Positions 18,752 to 26,954 of a stretch of 64,000 nt of DNA are shown here, in pieces; the first letter of the stretch is position 1; the number at the start of each line of letters is the position of its first letter. A program made the translations under genes and the position numbers. A model generated the notes under the pieces. The model worked only from the letters and a program-made list of their open reading frames with translations. It made no database searches and was not told where the DNA came from. The DNA is taken from contig NZ_LWDV01000009.1 in assembly GCF_001693735.1 (NCBI RefSeq), positions 617,753 through 681,752 of the forward strand. The letters run 5' to 3'. Source of the DNA: Orenia metallireducens (GTDB taxonomy: Bacteria; Bacillota; Halanaerobiia; Halobacteroidales; Halobacteroidaceae).

Positions 18752-19540
18752 TTATCTTATTTCAACGCTAATATCCTTAATAATACCCTTAGCAGTTGTT
18801 AATTTAGAAAGGTCTGGATATAGTTTACCATTCTCTCCATTAGGACTACTATGTCCAATAGCTTGTAATGAATAAAACTTTTTATCTCCTTTTAAATTAA
18901 CAGTTGTAGCATAAACTATTGCTGGTTGACCACTTCCCCATTCTCCTCCTGAATAATTAGCATCTCCTTTTTTAGCATCTTTAGGATAATATTTATTAAA
19001 ATCAGTTGAATTATTAATCTCCACTTTAAGAATAACCTTATTATACTTCTCTTCAATCTTGCTAAGTAATTCAAAACCAGCTTCAGGGGTAGCTGAAGTA
19101 ATCACATCAGCTACTGGCTTCTCTTTAGTAGGTAAATATAATCCATCACCATACTTTACATTGCGTTGATAGGTCCAATGTGGTAGAGAAGATTTTCTTC
19201 TTATCTTTTCTTTAGGAGTTGAATCTCCAGGGGCTTTCTGCCAAGATTGAGTAGCAGTTTTTTCAGTAACATACAAAGTATCCAAATAATCACCTTCTAA
19301 ATCCTCAATCCAAACTGCAATCTGAGGAGTCGTCTTAATCTTAAAAAATGGTAGCCATGGAAGTAAAGGTAATCTATGATTCCAATGTTCTCCCTCTTTA
19401 ATTTCTAATCTAATCTCCTTACCTCCTACATCTTTTCTAGTTGTAATTGTTGACCTTTTTGAAGCATTACTCATTACAGAAAAAACAAAAGAAATTACAA
19501 TAATCAAACTGAAAACTAATCCTTTTTTAATTTTATTCAT
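18752..19540 (-). CDS. Exported protein of unknown function (DUF2271-like)
   Basis: A 262-residue protein with an N-terminal signal peptide (about 1-26, hydrophobic core VFSLIIVISFVFSVM, ending SNA). The body contains TPQIAVWIEDLEGDYLDTLYV and TQSWQKAPGDST, phrases resembling DUF2271-type periplasmic proteins, and a later WGSGQPAIVYATTVNL. It should act in the periplasm. It is the first gene of an operon with a TetR regulator, under a repressor-overlapped promoter, so its level is probably induced. Role unknown. Confidence 0.7.
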   Translation of the reverse strand: MNKIKKGLVFSLIIVISFVFSVMSNASKRSTITTRKDVGGKEIRLEIKEGEHWNHRLPLLPWLPFFKIKTTPQIAVWIEDLEGDYLDTLYVTEKTATQSWQKAPGDSTPKEKIRRKSSLPHWTYQRNVKYGDGLYLPTKEKPVADVITSATPEAGFELLSKIEEKYNKVILKVEINNSTDFNKYYPKDAKKGDANYSGGEWGSGQPAIVYATTVNLKGDKKFYSLQAIGHSSPNGENGKLYPDLSKLTTAKGIIKDISVEIR

Positions 19541-19576
19541 TTAAATCCCTCCTAATATAAAACATTATATTTTAGT

Positions 19577-19605
19577 TAAAAAGTAAACCATTGGTTTACT
19601 TTTTA
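19577..19605. promoter_or_regulatory. Putative TetR operator, 29-bp inverted repeat
   Basis: Fourteen-base perfect arms (core AAGTAAACCA, TGGTTTACTT) around a single T. It abuts the -10 box of the minus-strand promoter. The TetR protein at 18093-18737 is the natural candidate. Confidence 0.75.
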
Positions 19606-19633
19606 TATTACTATACAAATTTTAAATTGTCAA
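19605..19633 (-). promoter_or_regulatory. Sigma-A promoter of the exported protein-tetR operon
   Basis: Minus strand TTGACA (19628-19633), 17 bases, TAATAT (19605-19610). Confidence 0.7.
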
Positions 19634-19657
19634 TAAAATTTTATGAGGATTTTATTC

Positions 19658-19686
19658 TTGATTAAAGGAAAAATCAAGGATAGAAT
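19658..19686 (+). promoter_or_regulatory. Sigma-A promoter of the HD-domain gene
   Basis: TTGATT (19658-19663), 17 bases, TAGAAT (19681-19686), divergent from the repressed operon; the two -35 boxes are 24 bases apart. Confidence 0.55.
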
Positions 19687-19723
19687 TATATTAGCTTATA
19701 ACTTAAATAGAAAGGAGCTTTCC

Positions 19724-20509
19724 ATGAATAAAGAAATCTTTGAGTCATTAAAAATATGGTTTGATAATTATACTAAGCAATTCTCTTTTGCAAATCCTAA
19801 TGAACAAGAAAATATCGACTTAAAATATAAACATAGTTATGAAGTTTGCAAATTTATCATAAAAATAGCTAAATCTTTGCCATTGAATAAAAGTCAGCTA
19901 TATACTGCTAAAGTCATCGCCTTATTCCATGATTTGGGTAGATTTGAACAATATGCTAAGTATAAAACCTTTTCAGATACTAAATCAGAAGACCATGCTA
20001 AACTCGGAGTTAAAATTTTAAAGGAAAATGAAGTTTTAGCCCTAGTTAATGATACTACTGCCCAAATAATTTTAAAAGCAATTTCTTATCACAACAAGGT
20101 ACAGCTACCGACTGATGAAAGTGAAGAATGTTTATTTTATACTAAATTGATTCGAGATGCTGATAAATTAGATATTTGGCGAGTAGTACTTGAAAATTAT
20201 AACAGCAAATCTAGAAATAAAACCGTTGGACTAGGCTTAGCTGATACAACAGAAATTTCTACTAATGTATATAATCAAGTAATGAATAGAGAAGTTGTTA
20301 GGTATGAAAATTTAAAGTCCTTAAATGATTTTAAACTAATACAGATAGGTTGGGTCTATGATATTAATTTTCAAAAAAGTTTTGAAATTATTAAGGATAA
20401 ACAGTATATTGAGCAATTATTTAAAACATTGCCTAATTCAAAGAAATTAGCTGACCTTCATTGTAGAATTAACGCTTATTTGGGGGAAAAATTGGGGGAG
20501 CAAATTTGA
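19724..20509 (+). CDS. HD-domain phosphohydrolase
   Basis: A 261-residue metal-dependent phosphohydrolase of the HD superfamily. Ligand residues are visible: H about 43 (KYKHSYEV), the HD doublet in LFHDLGRFEQ (about 71), a His in SEDHAKLG and the distal Asp in RDADKLD (about 150). I start at the ATG at 19724, which has AAAGGAGC upstream; the longer frame from 19643 lacks a site and would begin inside the promoter. Substrate could be a nucleotide or second messenger; the sequence does not say. Confidence 0.85.
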   Translation: MNKEIFESLKIWFDNYTKQFSFANPNEQENIDLKYKHSYEVCKFIIKIAKSLPLNKSQLYTAKVIALFHDLGRFEQYAKYKTFSDTKSEDHAKLGVKILKENEVLALVNDTTAQIILKAISYHNKVQLPTDESEECLFYTKLIRDADKLDIWRVVLENYNSKSRNKTVGLGLADTTEISTNVYNQVMNREVVRYENLKSLNDFKLIQIGWVYDINFQKSFEIIKDKQYIEQLFKTLPNSKKLADLHCRINAYLGEKLGEQI

Positions 20510-20516
20510 CGCTTTA

Positions 20517-20716
20517 GATAGTGCGACACTTTTAGTGACACAGTCGTGATTCGTGTGCTATAAGCTATGAGCTAGTTCAAAATCTTTGGAACTTAGACTT
20601 AAAAACTCAAAAGAAAACTTGGTTTTAAAAGTTTTTAAATTTTAGTATTTGATTTAACTCACGACTGACAGCTCATGGCTCATAGCTAAGACACTGAAAG
20701 TATCGTAATATACCCA
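20517..20716. repeat. Foldback intergenic repeat (copy 2)
   Basis: Starts TAGTGCGACACTTTTAGTG and ends CACTGAAAGTATCGTAATAT. Inner segments pair (CTATGAGCTAG with CTCATAGCTAAG), making a long imperfect hairpin. No coding potential. It fills most of the spacer before dapL. Confidence 0.6.
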
Positions 20717-20763
20717 TTAAGTTTCACTTTTAAAACTAAATAATAACTATTTTCAATAATCAG

Positions 20764-20792
20764 TTGATTTACAAGCGAGAAATCTATATAAT
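20764..20792 (+). promoter_or_regulatory. Sigma-A promoter of dapL
   Basis: TTGATT (20764-20769), 17 bases, TATAAT (20787-20792), about 60 bases before the ATG. Confidence 0.65.
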
Positions 20793-20854
20793 AAATATTG
20801 AAGAAATATAGATAATATTAATGAAACCATGTATTGAGAAGGGAGAATTGAATT

Positions 20855-22096
20855 ATGACAGAAGAAAGCTACATACAGAATCTATTTGCTGAGAGAATTG
20901 GAGGAAGTAAGTTCGGTAAAGATACTACAATCTACAAATTTGAAAAAATTAAAAGAGCTAAAAGAGCTGCTAAGGCAGAGCATCCTAATATAGAGTTAAT
21001 TGACATGGGTGTTGGTGAGCCAGATTGGATGGCTGATAAAGAAGTAGTAGAGACATTATATGCAGAAGCTCAAAAACCAGAGAACCGTTTCTATTCTGAT
21101 AATGGTATTGTTGAATTTAAAGAAGCTGCTGCTGAATATATGGAGAATGTATTTGGTGTAAGTGGATTAGACCCAGAGACTGAGATTAATCATTCTATCG
21201 GTTCTAAACCAGCTTTAGCAATGTTACCAAGTGCCTTTATTAACCCTGGAGATATCACTATTATGACAGTTCCAGGTTACCCAGTAATGGGAACTCATAC
21301 AAAATGGTTAGGTGGAGAAGTTGTTAACCTTCCATTACTTAAAGAGAATAACTTCTTACCTGATTTAAGTACTTTAACTGAAGATCAGAAGAAGAGAGCA
21401 AAATTATTATACTTAAACTATCCTAACAACCCAACAGGAGCTAGTGCTAACAGAGAGTTCTTTGAATCAGTAATTGAATTTGCTAAAGAGAATAACATCA
21501 TCGTAATCCATGATGCTGCTTATGCAGGGTTAGTATTTGATGATAACAAGCCTTTAAGCTTCTTATCAATTCCTGGTGCTAAAGAGGTAGGTATTGAGAT
21601 TCAATCATTATCTAAATCCTTTAATATGACTGGATGGAGAATGGCCTTTGTAGCAGGTAATGCTAAAGTAGTTAAAGCCTTTGCTACAGTTAAGGATAAT
21701 AATGACTCTGGACAGTTCATTCCAATCCAACTTGCAGGAGCTTATGCACTAAGACATCCAGAGATTACTGAAAAGACTGCTGAAAAGTACTCTCGTCGCC
21801 ATGAATTATTGGCTGAGGCTCTAAAAGAGGTTGGTTTTGATGCAGTAAAACCTAAAGGTTCTTTCTACTTATATGTAGAGATTCCTAAAGGAACTAAGAG
21901 TGGAGCAAAATTTGCCAATGCTGAAGAGTTCTCTCAATTCCTAATTAAAGAGAAGTTAATCTCTACAGTACCTTGGGATGATGCAGGACACTTCGTTCGT
22001 TTCTCTGTTACTTTTGTGGCAGAAGATGAAGAGGATGAAAAAAGAGTTCTGGCAGAAGTTAAGAAGAGATTATCTGATATTGAATTTATATTTTAA
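20855..22096 (+). CDS. dapL: LL-diaminopimelate aminotransferase
   Basis: A 413-residue fold-type I PLP enzyme. The start (ERIGGSKFGKDTTIYKFEKI), MGVGEPDWMAD, the SIGSKPALAMLP segment, NYPNNPTGA and the PLP-lysine motif SLSKSFNMTGWR (Lys near 255) match the DapL branch, which transaminates tetrahydrodipicolinate directly to LL-diaminopimelate for lysine and peptidoglycan synthesis. GGGAG precedes the ATG. Related aspartate aminotransferases are the alternative. It is monocistronic with its own promoter and terminator. Confidence 0.85.
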   Translation: MTEESYIQNLFAERIGGSKFGKDTTIYKFEKIKRAKRAAKAEHPNIELIDMGVGEPDWMADKEVVETLYAEAQKPENRFYSDNGIVEFKEAAAEYMENVFGVSGLDPETEINHSIGSKPALAMLPSAFINPGDITIMTVPGYPVMGTHTKWLGGEVVNLPLLKENNFLPDLSTLTEDQKKRAKLLYLNYPNNPTGASANREFFESVIEFAKENNIIVIHDAAYAGLVFDDNKPLSFLSIPGAKEVGIEIQSLSKSFNMTGWRMAFVAGNAKVVKAFATVKDNNDSGQFIPIQLAGAYALRHPEITEKTAEKYSRRHELLAEALKEVGFDAVKPKGSFYLYVEIPKGTKSGAKFANAEEFSQFLIKEKLISTVPWDDAGHFVRFSVTFVAEDEEDEKRVLAEVKKRLSDIEFIF

Positions 22097-22102
22097 TAAA
22101 TT

Positions 22103-22122
22103 AGCCCCGCAACTGCGGGGCT
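22103..22122 (+). terminator. dapL terminator
   Basis: AGCCCCGC, AACT loop, GCGGGGCT, then TTTTA: a GC-rich stem with a T-tail just after dapL, between convergent genes. Confidence 0.85.
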
Positions 22123-22139
22123 TTTACTTTATATAATCA

Positions 22140-23321
22140 TCAATTAATCGCTCTTTTAATAACTTTAGCCAAAGATTTTATTCCTTCTTCAATCTTCTCC
22201 TCAGCTACATTTGAATAGTTTAATCTCAAAGTATTCTTTCCTTGACCATTAACATAAAAAGGACTACCCGGAACAAAAGCAACCTTCTCCTTGATAGCCA
22301 TATCAAATAACTCTAAAGAGGATAGCTCTTTAGGTAATGTAATCCATAAGAACATTCCTCCCTCTGGTTCAGTAAAGCTTATTTCTGGGGGGAAATATTC
22401 TTTGATGCTATTAACCATCATCTCCCTTTGCCGTCCATAAACCTCTTTGATTCTACTTATATGTTGATCAATATCATTATCAATCAAATATTGATAGATT
22501 ACTCTCTGGGCAAAGTAATTACTATGTAAATCTGAAGCCTGTTTTGCTACTATAGCCTTCTCCATCTTATCCATACTCATAACTACCCAACCTAACCTAA
22601 AGGCAGGAGCAACTATTTTAGAGAAAGATCCCAATAAAATAGTGTTATCTTTAAGATAATTTTTTATTAATGGGATATCTTCGCCGATAAATCTTAGTTC
22701 ACCATAAGGATCATCTTCTACAAAGATAGTATTACTCTCTTCTAAAAGCTTAGCTACCGCTCTTCTCTTGTTATCACTATAAGTTATACCAGAAGGATTC
22801 TGAAAGTTTGGTACACCATAAAATAACTTACAATCATTTTCTGCCAAAGTATCCTTTAAAACCTCAAGATCAACTCCATCTTCTAATAATGGTACTGAAT
22901 TAAATTTAGGTCTATAGAATGAAAATGACTGAATTGCACCTAAATATCCTGGCTCCTCTATAATAAGTCCATCACCTTCATTTAAGAAGGTCTTTCCTAT
23001 TAAATCCAGCCCTTGCTGAGATCCATTAGTAATCAATATCTGCTCAGGACTAATTTTCAGACCTTGCTTTTTAAAATACCTATCAGCAATATACTCCCTT
23101 AAAGGAAGGTATCCTTCTGTAGTACTATACTGTAAAACATTAGTACCATCCTCTGCTAATACTTTGTTAGATGCTTCCTTAATCTCTTCTACTGGAAAAA
23201 ACTCTGGATTTGGTAGTCCACCAGCAAAGGAGATGATTTCTGGATTATCTATCACCTTCAATATCTCCCTGATAAAGGACTTAGGAATATCATTAATTCT
23301 CTTAGCAAATAAACTTCTCAC
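22140..23321 (-). CDS. PLP-dependent aminotransferase (2-aminoadipate/MocR-like, no DNA-binding domain)
   Basis: A 393-residue fold-type I aminotransferase of the group that includes LysN-type 2-aminoadipate aminotransferases and the catalytic half of MocR regulators. Visible: ISFAGGLPNPEFFP, ITNGSQQGLDLIGKTF, PNFQNPSGITYS, and the Schiff-base lysine in GSFSKIVAPAFRLGW. No GntR domain precedes it, so it is an enzyme. Likely substrates are branched-chain, aromatic or aminoadipate amino acids. It sits next to an XRE-cupin regulator and the AzlCD exporter. Confidence 0.9.
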   Translation of the reverse strand: MRSLFAKRINDIPKSFIREILKVIDNPEIISFAGGLPNPEFFPVEEIKEASNKVLAEDGTNVLQYSTTEGYLPLREYIADRYFKKQGLKISPEQILITNGSQQGLDLIGKTFLNEGDGLIIEEPGYLGAIQSFSFYRPKFNSVPLLEDGVDLEVLKDTLAENDCKLFYGVPNFQNPSGITYSDNKRRAVAKLLEESNTIFVEDDPYGELRFIGEDIPLIKNYLKDNTILLGSFSKIVAPAFRLGWVVMSMDKMEKAIVAKQASDLHSNYFAQRVIYQYLIDNDIDQHISRIKEVYGRQREMMVNSIKEYFPPEISFTEPEGGMFLWITLPKELSSLELFDMAIKEKVAFVPGSPFYVNGQGKNTLRLNYSNVAEEKIEEGIKSLAKVIKRAIN

Positions 23322-23354
23322 TACTCACTCCTCCTTAAACTTATAAAATACTTT

Positions 23355-23391
23355 TTGTGTAATATAATATGTAGTTGTGCATTATATTGTA
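23355..23391. promoter_or_regulatory. Candidate operator of the XRE-cupin regulator
   Basis: Two similar direct half-sites, TTGTGTAATATAAT and TTGTGCATTATATT, 19 bases apart, just downstream of the -10. A related stretch, including TTGTATAAAATACAA (24084-24098), lies upstream of the regulator gene. Assignment is inference. Confidence 0.35.
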
Positions 23392-23414
23392 TTAAGAGAA
23401 AGGAAAATTGTCAA
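23386..23414 (-). promoter_or_regulatory. Sigma-A promoter of the aminotransferase gene
   Basis: Minus strand TTGACA (23409-23414), 17 bases, TACAAT (23386-23391). Confidence 0.65.
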
Positions 23415-23437
23415 TATAAATTCTAAATAAACAGTAT

Positions 23438-24001
23438 TTAATAACCAATTAGTGGGTAATTAACCAAAACATGAGCTTTAACCAAAAAGTCTGTGCTATT
23501 ACGATAAGTATGTACTCTATCAGCTGCAAAGAATATAGCATCTCCTTCTTTAATCATATATATATTATCATTAATTATCATCTCTAAAACACCTCTAGAT
23601 ACAACAATATACTCTTCTACACCTCTGGAATGTGCTTCAGATTTATATCCATACTGGGGTTCAACCTCTATATTATATAGTTCAAACTTCTTTTCTTGAT
23701 CAAAAGTAAATAATGGGTAGACTCTATACTTACCATCACCTTCAAGAAGAGGTCTAGTATTATCTCTAGAAATAACAGTTACCTTCTCTCTATCCTCTTC
23801 GATAAAATAAGAGAAAGAAACATCAAGACCTTTAGCAATCTTCCACATAGTATTAACCGTTGGATTTGATTCATTTCTTTCAATTTGACCAAGCATCGAC
23901 TTACTTACCCCAGTCATCTTTTCAAGTTCACTTAAACTAAGATTCCTTTTTGTTCTTATCTGGCGCAACTTTATTCCTATACTAAGATTTATATCACTCA
24001 T
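23438..24001 (-). CDS. XRE-family regulator with C-terminal cupin domain
   Basis: A 187-residue regulator: an N-terminal XRE helix-turn-helix at about 10-65 (LSLSELEKMTGVSKSMLGQIE) and a cupin_2 barrel at about 105-180 (SRGVEEYIVVSRGVLEM). Such proteins often control amino-acid or polyamine genes and sense a small metabolite through the cupin. The neighbours, an aminotransferase on one side and AzlCD on the other, fit an amino-acid role. GGAGGC precedes the ATG. Confidence 0.9.
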   Translation of the reverse strand: MSDINLSIGIKLRQIRTKRNLSLSELEKMTGVSKSMLGQIERNESNPTVNTMWKIAKGLDVSFSYFIEEDREKVTVISRDNTRPLLEGDGKYRVYPLFTFDQEKKFELYNIEVEPQYGYKSEAHSRGVEEYIVVSRGVLEMIINDNIYMIKEGDAIFFAADRVHTYRNSTDFLVKAHVLVNYPLIGY

Positions 24002-24153
24002 TAAACAGCCTCCTTTTCTAATAAAAATTCCTCTTGTATATTATAACATATTTTAGTATAATATATTACAATAGATTTTTGTGTTGTATAAAATACAATT
24101 ATGCAATATAATATACAAGTTTATGATAAAATTTAAATATGATATTATATAGA

Positions 24154-24420
24154 GATATTGCAACACTTTTCACACCTCACCCTAGCCTTTCAGGGTTTAG
24201 CAACCCTTCATACACAACTGGTCTCTCCTATTCTTAGGAGAGGGAACAAAGAAGAAAAACAGTTCCCCCTCTCATTAGTCAAAGAGAGACTGGTTGTGTA
24301 CGAAGAGTAATTGAACTGTATTACTCGTAGGGGGATTAAGGGGTGAGGTGTGAGCTTTTGAATTTAACTATCCACTATCAACTTTACACTATACACTGAA
24401 GTAAAAACTGTCTCAATATA
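24154..24420. repeat. Foldback intergenic repeat (copy 3)
   Basis: Begins GATATTGCAACACTTTTCAC and ends GTAAAAACTGTCTCAATATA. Inside, long inverted segments pair (CACACCTCACCC with GGGTGAGGTGTG; CAACTGGTCTCTC with GAGAGACTGGTTG). Bases 24284-24354 are identical in inverted orientation to 59405-59475. Confidence 0.75.
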
Positions 24421-24478
24421 TTTATTAAATCTCATTTTCAATTTATACATGTTATAAAGAAAGGAAGTGTTAATAAAT

Positions 24479-25231
24479 ATGAATAATAATGAAAATACCT
24501 CACTTCTCAGAAAGGAGCTTTCTCTAAACAAATCCCCTTTCTTCTCTGGAATTAAAGCTGGAATTCCTATAGCTATTGGCTATATCCCTATCGCTATTGC
24601 CTTTGGCTTACTTGCTAAAAGCAACAATATCCCTAATCATATCAGTATTGCTATGTCCTTAATAGTCTTTGCAGGAGCAAGCCAGTTTATCGCTGTCAAC
24701 TTATTATCCTTAATCACAGGTTACCCCGAGATTATTATGACGACTTTTATCATTAATTTGAGGCATTTTCTCATGACTGCCTCTTTGTCCCAAAAGTTGC
24801 GAGATGATCTATCGAAAAAATCCCTTTTATTGCTATCCTTTGGAGTTACTGATGAGACCTTTGCTATGGCATCTTTACATAAAGGAAAACTTGAAGGTAA
24901 CTTTATGCTGGGGTTGAACTTGATAGCTTATTTGGCCTGGACTGGTGGAACAGCAGTGGGAGTCTTCTTAGGAGCAGGGCTGCCAGCAATAATCCAAAGT
25001 AGTATGGGAATTGCCCTTTATGTAATGTTTATCGGATTACTAATTCCAAGTGTTAAAAAATCTAATCCCCTATTGATAGTTGCTTTTATAGCCCTTGGAA
25101 TCAGTTCTATCCTGTATTATTTTCCAATTTTTGAGGGATTCTCAGCAGGATGGACTATAATTATTACTACAATAATTGCTTCCATCATTGGTGCTATTTT
25201 ATTCCCAGAGGATGGTGATAATGATGAATAA
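24479..25231 (+). CDS. azlC: AzlC-family branched-chain amino acid exporter, large subunit
   Basis: A 250-residue membrane protein of the AzlC/LIV-E family. Near the start, SGIKAGIPIAIGYIPIAIAF and FAGASQFIAVNLL are the family signature, followed by NLRHFLMTASL. With AzlD it exports branched-chain amino acids or analogues. I use the ATG at 24479; AAGGAAG lies 11-12 bases upstream, slightly far. The stop overlaps the azlD start, so the two are coupled. Confidence 0.9.
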   Translation: MNNNENTSLLRKELSLNKSPFFSGIKAGIPIAIGYIPIAIAFGLLAKSNNIPNHISIAMSLIVFAGASQFIAVNLLSLITGYPEIIMTTFIINLRHFLMTASLSQKLRDDLSKKSLLLLSFGVTDETFAMASLHKGKLEGNFMLGLNLIAYLAWTGGTAVGVFLGAGLPAIIQSSMGIALYVMFIGLLIPSVKKSNPLLIVAFIALGISSILYYFPIFEGFSAGWTIIITTIIASIIGAILFPEDGDNDE

Positions 25232-25526
25232 TATCTGGCTACTCTTATTAGGGATGGGAGCTGTTACTTATATACCTAGGATGCTACCAATGATTTTTTT
25301 ACAAAATATCAAACCCTCCCCTTTTCTCAAACGGGTTCTAGAGTTTATTCCGGTAGCCGCCTTGAGTGCATTGATATTCCCAGGGATTATCTACTCTACT
25401 GATAGTATTGCTTCAGCTATTACAGGAGGAATTATCGCTCTTTTATTGGCATGGCTTGAAGTTGATTTACTAGTGGTAGTAAGTGGAGGAATTGGGGGAG
25501 TATTATTAATAGAGCTATTATTATAA
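25221..25526 (+). CDS. azlD: AzlD-family branched-chain amino acid exporter, small subunit
   Basis: A 101-residue membrane protein with three or four helices. GAVTYIPRMLPMIF near the start is the AzlD signature. It works with AzlC in the inner membrane. The start at 25221, after GAGG inside the azlC end, overlaps azlC by 11 bases; the next codon is also ATG. Confidence 0.9.
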   Translation: MMNNIWLLLLGMGAVTYIPRMLPMIFLQNIKPSPFLKRVLEFIPVAALSALIFPGIIYSTDSIASAITGGIIALLLAWLEVDLLVVVSGGIGGVLLIELLL

Positions 25527-25563
25527 TAAAGAGCCTTTTTCAATTGAAAAAGGCTCTTTATTA
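25524..25563. terminator. Bidirectional terminator, perfect 40-bp palindrome
   Basis: Twenty-base arms centred on CAATTG, with A/T runs on both sides, between convergent azlD and the dicarboxylate symporter; overlaps the azlD stop. Confidence 0.85.
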
Positions 25564-25566
25564 CCT

Positions 25567-26811
25567 TTAAGCATTTGCAGTTTTAGAATTACCAATCTCT
25601 AAATCAATCTCTCCTTCTGAGGAAGCTACTATTACAGTTGCTGCACTATCACCAGTTATATTGGTAACGGTACGAGCCATATCCAAGATACGGTCAATTC
25701 CTGCAATTAGTGCAACCCCTTCTAAAGGTAGACCAACACTCTTTAGGGTAAGGGTCAACATAATTAAACCTGCTGATGGTACTCCAGCGGTTCCAATTGA
25801 AGCTAAAGTTGCTGTCAATACTACAGTAAGCTGTTGGGCAAGACTTAACTCCATCCCATATACTTGTGCTACAAATAATGCACAGACCCCTTGATAAAGT
25901 GCTGTTCCATCCATATTGATAGTAGCTCCTAGTGGTAAGACGAAACTACTGATTTTATCAGAAACACCTAAATTATCCCTACAGCACTTGGTAGTAACAG
26001 GCAAAGTACCAGAACTACTACAGGTACTAAAAGCAAAGATTTGGGCACTAGCAATACCTTTAAAGAATCTTCTGATACTCAAATTACTAAAGAGCTTAAT
26101 TGCTCCTCCATAAGTAATGATCCAATGGATTAAACAGCCAAGATAGATAGCAATAATTACTTTTAATAATGGCAATAACACAGCCAAACCAAAAGAACCG
26201 ACTACAGAAGCTATTAAAGCCAAGATACCATAAGGAGCAAACTCCATCACTATAGCAGTTAATTTATACATAATTTCAGCAAAGGAATCAAAAAAGGTTA
26301 AGACAGGTTCCCCCTTATCACCGATTAAGGAGATTGTCACACCTATAAATAAAGCAAAAACAATAATCTGTAGCATATTTCCTTGCTGTAAGGCTACAAT
26401 AGGATTCTTAGGTACAATATTAATTAAAGTTTGGCTCAATGGAGGTGCTTCTTTAGCCTCCATTGATACATTGCCTACATCTAAATTCAACTCAACACCT
26501 GGCTGAATCAGATTTCCTAATATTAAACCAATAATTACAGCAAAGGCTGTTGTACATAAATAAAAGGCAATGGTCTTGCTTCCAATCCTCCCTAAACTTT
26601 TAGGGTCACCTACACTAGCTGCCCCTACGATTAAAGAAGAAAAGACCAGAGGAATAATCACCATCCTGATAAGTCTGATAAACAGTTGCCCTATAGGCTC
26701 AATAGCTGTAGTCTTTTCACCAAAAATTACCCCAACAATTACTCCTAAGACTAAACCAATTAAAATCTTAGTATGTAGCTCTAGATTATTCCATTTTTTT
26801 AATACTAACAT
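25567..26811 (-). CDS. Dicarboxylate/amino acid:cation symporter (DAACS family)
   Basis: A 414-residue sodium- or proton-coupled symporter of the GltP/DctA family. Hallmarks: FIRLIRMVIIPLVFSSLIVG, the serine-rich re-entrant loop STCSSSGTLPVT, LPLGATINMDGTALYQG and DRILDMARTVTNITGDS. Likely substrates are glutamate, aspartate or C4-dicarboxylates. I place the start at the ATG at 26811, which has a GGGGGG site eight bases before it; the longer frame to 26847 lacks one. Confidence 0.92.
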   Translation of the reverse strand: MLVLKKWNNLELHTKILIGLVLGVIVGVIFGEKTTAIEPIGQLFIRLIRMVIIPLVFSSLIVGAASVGDPKSLGRIGSKTIAFYLCTTAFAVIIGLILGNLIQPGVELNLDVGNVSMEAKEAPPLSQTLINIVPKNPIVALQQGNMLQIIVFALFIGVTISLIGDKGEPVLTFFDSFAEIMYKLTAIVMEFAPYGILALIASVVGSFGLAVLLPLLKVIIAIYLGCLIHWIITYGGAIKLFSNLSIRRFFKGIASAQIFAFSTCSSSGTLPVTTKCCRDNLGVSDKISSFVLPLGATINMDGTALYQGVCALFVAQVYGMELSLAQQLTVVLTATLASIGTAGVPSAGLIMLTLTLKSVGLPLEGVALIAGIDRILDMARTVTNITGDSAATVIVASSEGEIDLEIGNSKTANA

Positions 26812-26934
26812 AAGAAACCCCCCTAATTTTTTAACCCTCTTATTCACTCAATAGTTTATAAAATTATAGGTTTATTAAATATATATTATACTAATTAATG
26901 CTATATGAATAACATTAATTAGAGGAAAATAAAA

Positions 26935-26952
26935 AAAGGGCTTTCGCCCCTT
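26935..26952 (-). terminator. Terminator of the MFS gene
   Basis: On the minus strand AGGGGC, GAAA loop, GCCCTT then a run of seven T, directly after the MFS stop codon. Confidence 0.85.
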
Positions 26953-26954
26953 TC

